This document shows positions 5,678 through 6,172 of a stretch of 6,172 nucleotides of DNA, piece by piece. The DNA is taken from contig JAEZQV010000282.1 in the NCBI GenBank assembly GCA_023441125.1, positions 1 through 6,172 of the forward strand, given 5' to 3'. The notes beneath the pieces were generated by a model. The model made no database searches and was not told the origin of the DNA. It worked only from the letters and a program-made list of their open reading frames with translations. Position 1 is the stretch's first letter. Each line of letters begins with the position of its first letter. Both the position numbers and the translations under genes were made by a program. The DNA comes from Bacillota bacterium. GTDB lineage: Bacteria > Bacillota_C > Negativicutes > Sporomusales > Sporomusaceae.

Positions 5678-6172
5678 TTAGTATAGTAAACTTACATTCA
5701 TGCTTCCTGCCTCAGTGCGAAATACCCAGGTGGGTGTTGCCACCTGCGGATATTTGACAGAAGCATCTTCGGCCAGAATGCTGACCAAATTTTCCGCAGT
5801 AATTTTACCGGCGCCGTTAGGAATTTCCTGTACTGCCTGGCCAAATATTTCCTGGGCATACTGTAACAGGATATTTTCCATCTTTTTGTCGGCAGACTCC
5901 TCACCCAGTGTGGGGGCAGTGTGCTTTTCGACCAGGAATTCCATTACAGTCTGGTCGGCGCTAACGACAAGCTTGCCATTCAGCAATCCTTTCATACTAA
6001 GGAAGTGGGAAACCTTGCGCAAAGTGAGCTTGCCATTTTCGCCGCCGCTGTCACTAAAGGTGACCTGGCTGACCGGCAAGCCGGCCTTAGTAAGACAGGC
6101 CCTGGTGGCAGCGGCCAGGGCCTTGGCCATTTGCTGACTGGTGCCGGCAGGGCTTTCTGCGGCCAGTTGCGG
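5678..6172 (-). CDS. CheX-like protein with degenerate active-site motif, partial (N-terminus beyond right edge)
   Basis: The frame stays open to the right edge, so the Met at 6130 is probably internal; 164 residues are visible. The order of elements matches a CheC/CheX domain: a strand-rich stretch with GLLNGKLVVSADQTVMEFL, an acidic linker, a helix with YAQEIFGQAVQEI, a second region (ITAENLVSILAEDASVKYP), and a last beta hairpin WVFRTEAGSMNVSLLY that parallels the end of the CheX domain encoded downstream at 4361. The helix does not carry the D/S-x3-E-x2-N phosphatase signature: Glu is followed by Gly where Asn is expected, and the position four before is Gln. It may therefore be a non-catalytic or scaffold member. 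First visible gene of the three-gene operon; its promoter lies outside. Similarity is by pattern, so an unrelated hypothetical protein cannot be excluded. Confidence 0.6.
   Translation of the reverse strand, partial: PQLAAESPAGTSQQMAKALAAATRACLTKAGLPVSQVTFSDSGGENGKLTLRKVSHFLSMKGLLNGKLVVSADQTVMEFLVEKHTAPTLGEESADKKMENILLQYAQEIFGQAVQEIPNGAGKITAENLVSILAEDASVKYPQVATPTWVFRTEAGSMNVSLLY

Noticed and set aside
5676..5691. Small palindrome GTTTA...TAAAC between the upstream CheX-like gene and the receiver gene
   Set aside because: Only 5 bp, AT-rich, overlaps the stop codon, and has no U-tract; not a terminator or a supported operator.
5700..6137. 145-codon plus-strand frame
   Set aside because: Shadow of the CheX-like gene on the minus strand, which continues the operon and has a CheX-like pattern.

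Overview
The window looks like chromosome of an anaerobic, Firmicutes-type bacterium. The evidence is a homodimeric pyruvate:ferredoxin oxidoreductase, a T-box tRNA-sensing leader, strong AGGAGG-type ribosome binding sites with one TTG start, and soluble CheX/CheY-type signalling proteins. Overall base composition is moderate in G+C. My best guess is the Negativicutes (Sporomusaceae-like), but this is inference from gene style and not a proven assignment.

Layout. Positions 1-2868 (minus strand) hold the first 956 codons of nifJ/por, which runs off the left edge. Upstream of it, 2891-3225 carries a complete regulatory unit read on the minus strand: a consensus sigma-A promoter, a T-box leader with a legible stem I (kink-turn, specifier loop with AUC, distal arm), stem II and III hairpins, the T-box sequence forming an antiterminator, and a competing intrinsic terminator. 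The AUC specifier and the UGGU acceptor-binding bulge both fit tRNA-Ile, so this central carbon enzyme appears to be induced when charged isoleucyl-tRNA runs low. Positions 3226-3480 are a divergent intergenic stretch with small repeats only. Positions 3496-4110 (plus strand) encode a secreted, His/Tyr-rich protein of unknown function with an internal duplication. Positions 4111-4360 separate convergent genes and hold two strong hairpins, one a classical terminator and one without a U-tract.

Positions 4361-6172 (minus strand) are a compact signalling operon, in transcription order: a CheX-like protein (5' end outside the window), a stand-alone CheY-type receiver, and a second CheX-domain protein. 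The last has four 29-residue repeats at its N-terminus that resemble the c-di-GMP-binding MshEN motif. The downstream CheX domain keeps the D-x3-E-x2-N phosphatase signature; the upstream one appears degenerate. The likely logic is a receiver whose phosphorylation is reset by the MshEN-like/CheX protein, with the other CheX-like protein acting as a scaffold or modulator.

The most interesting points are the isoleucine-type T-box in front of PFOR and the MshEN-like repeat/CheX fusion next to a CheY.
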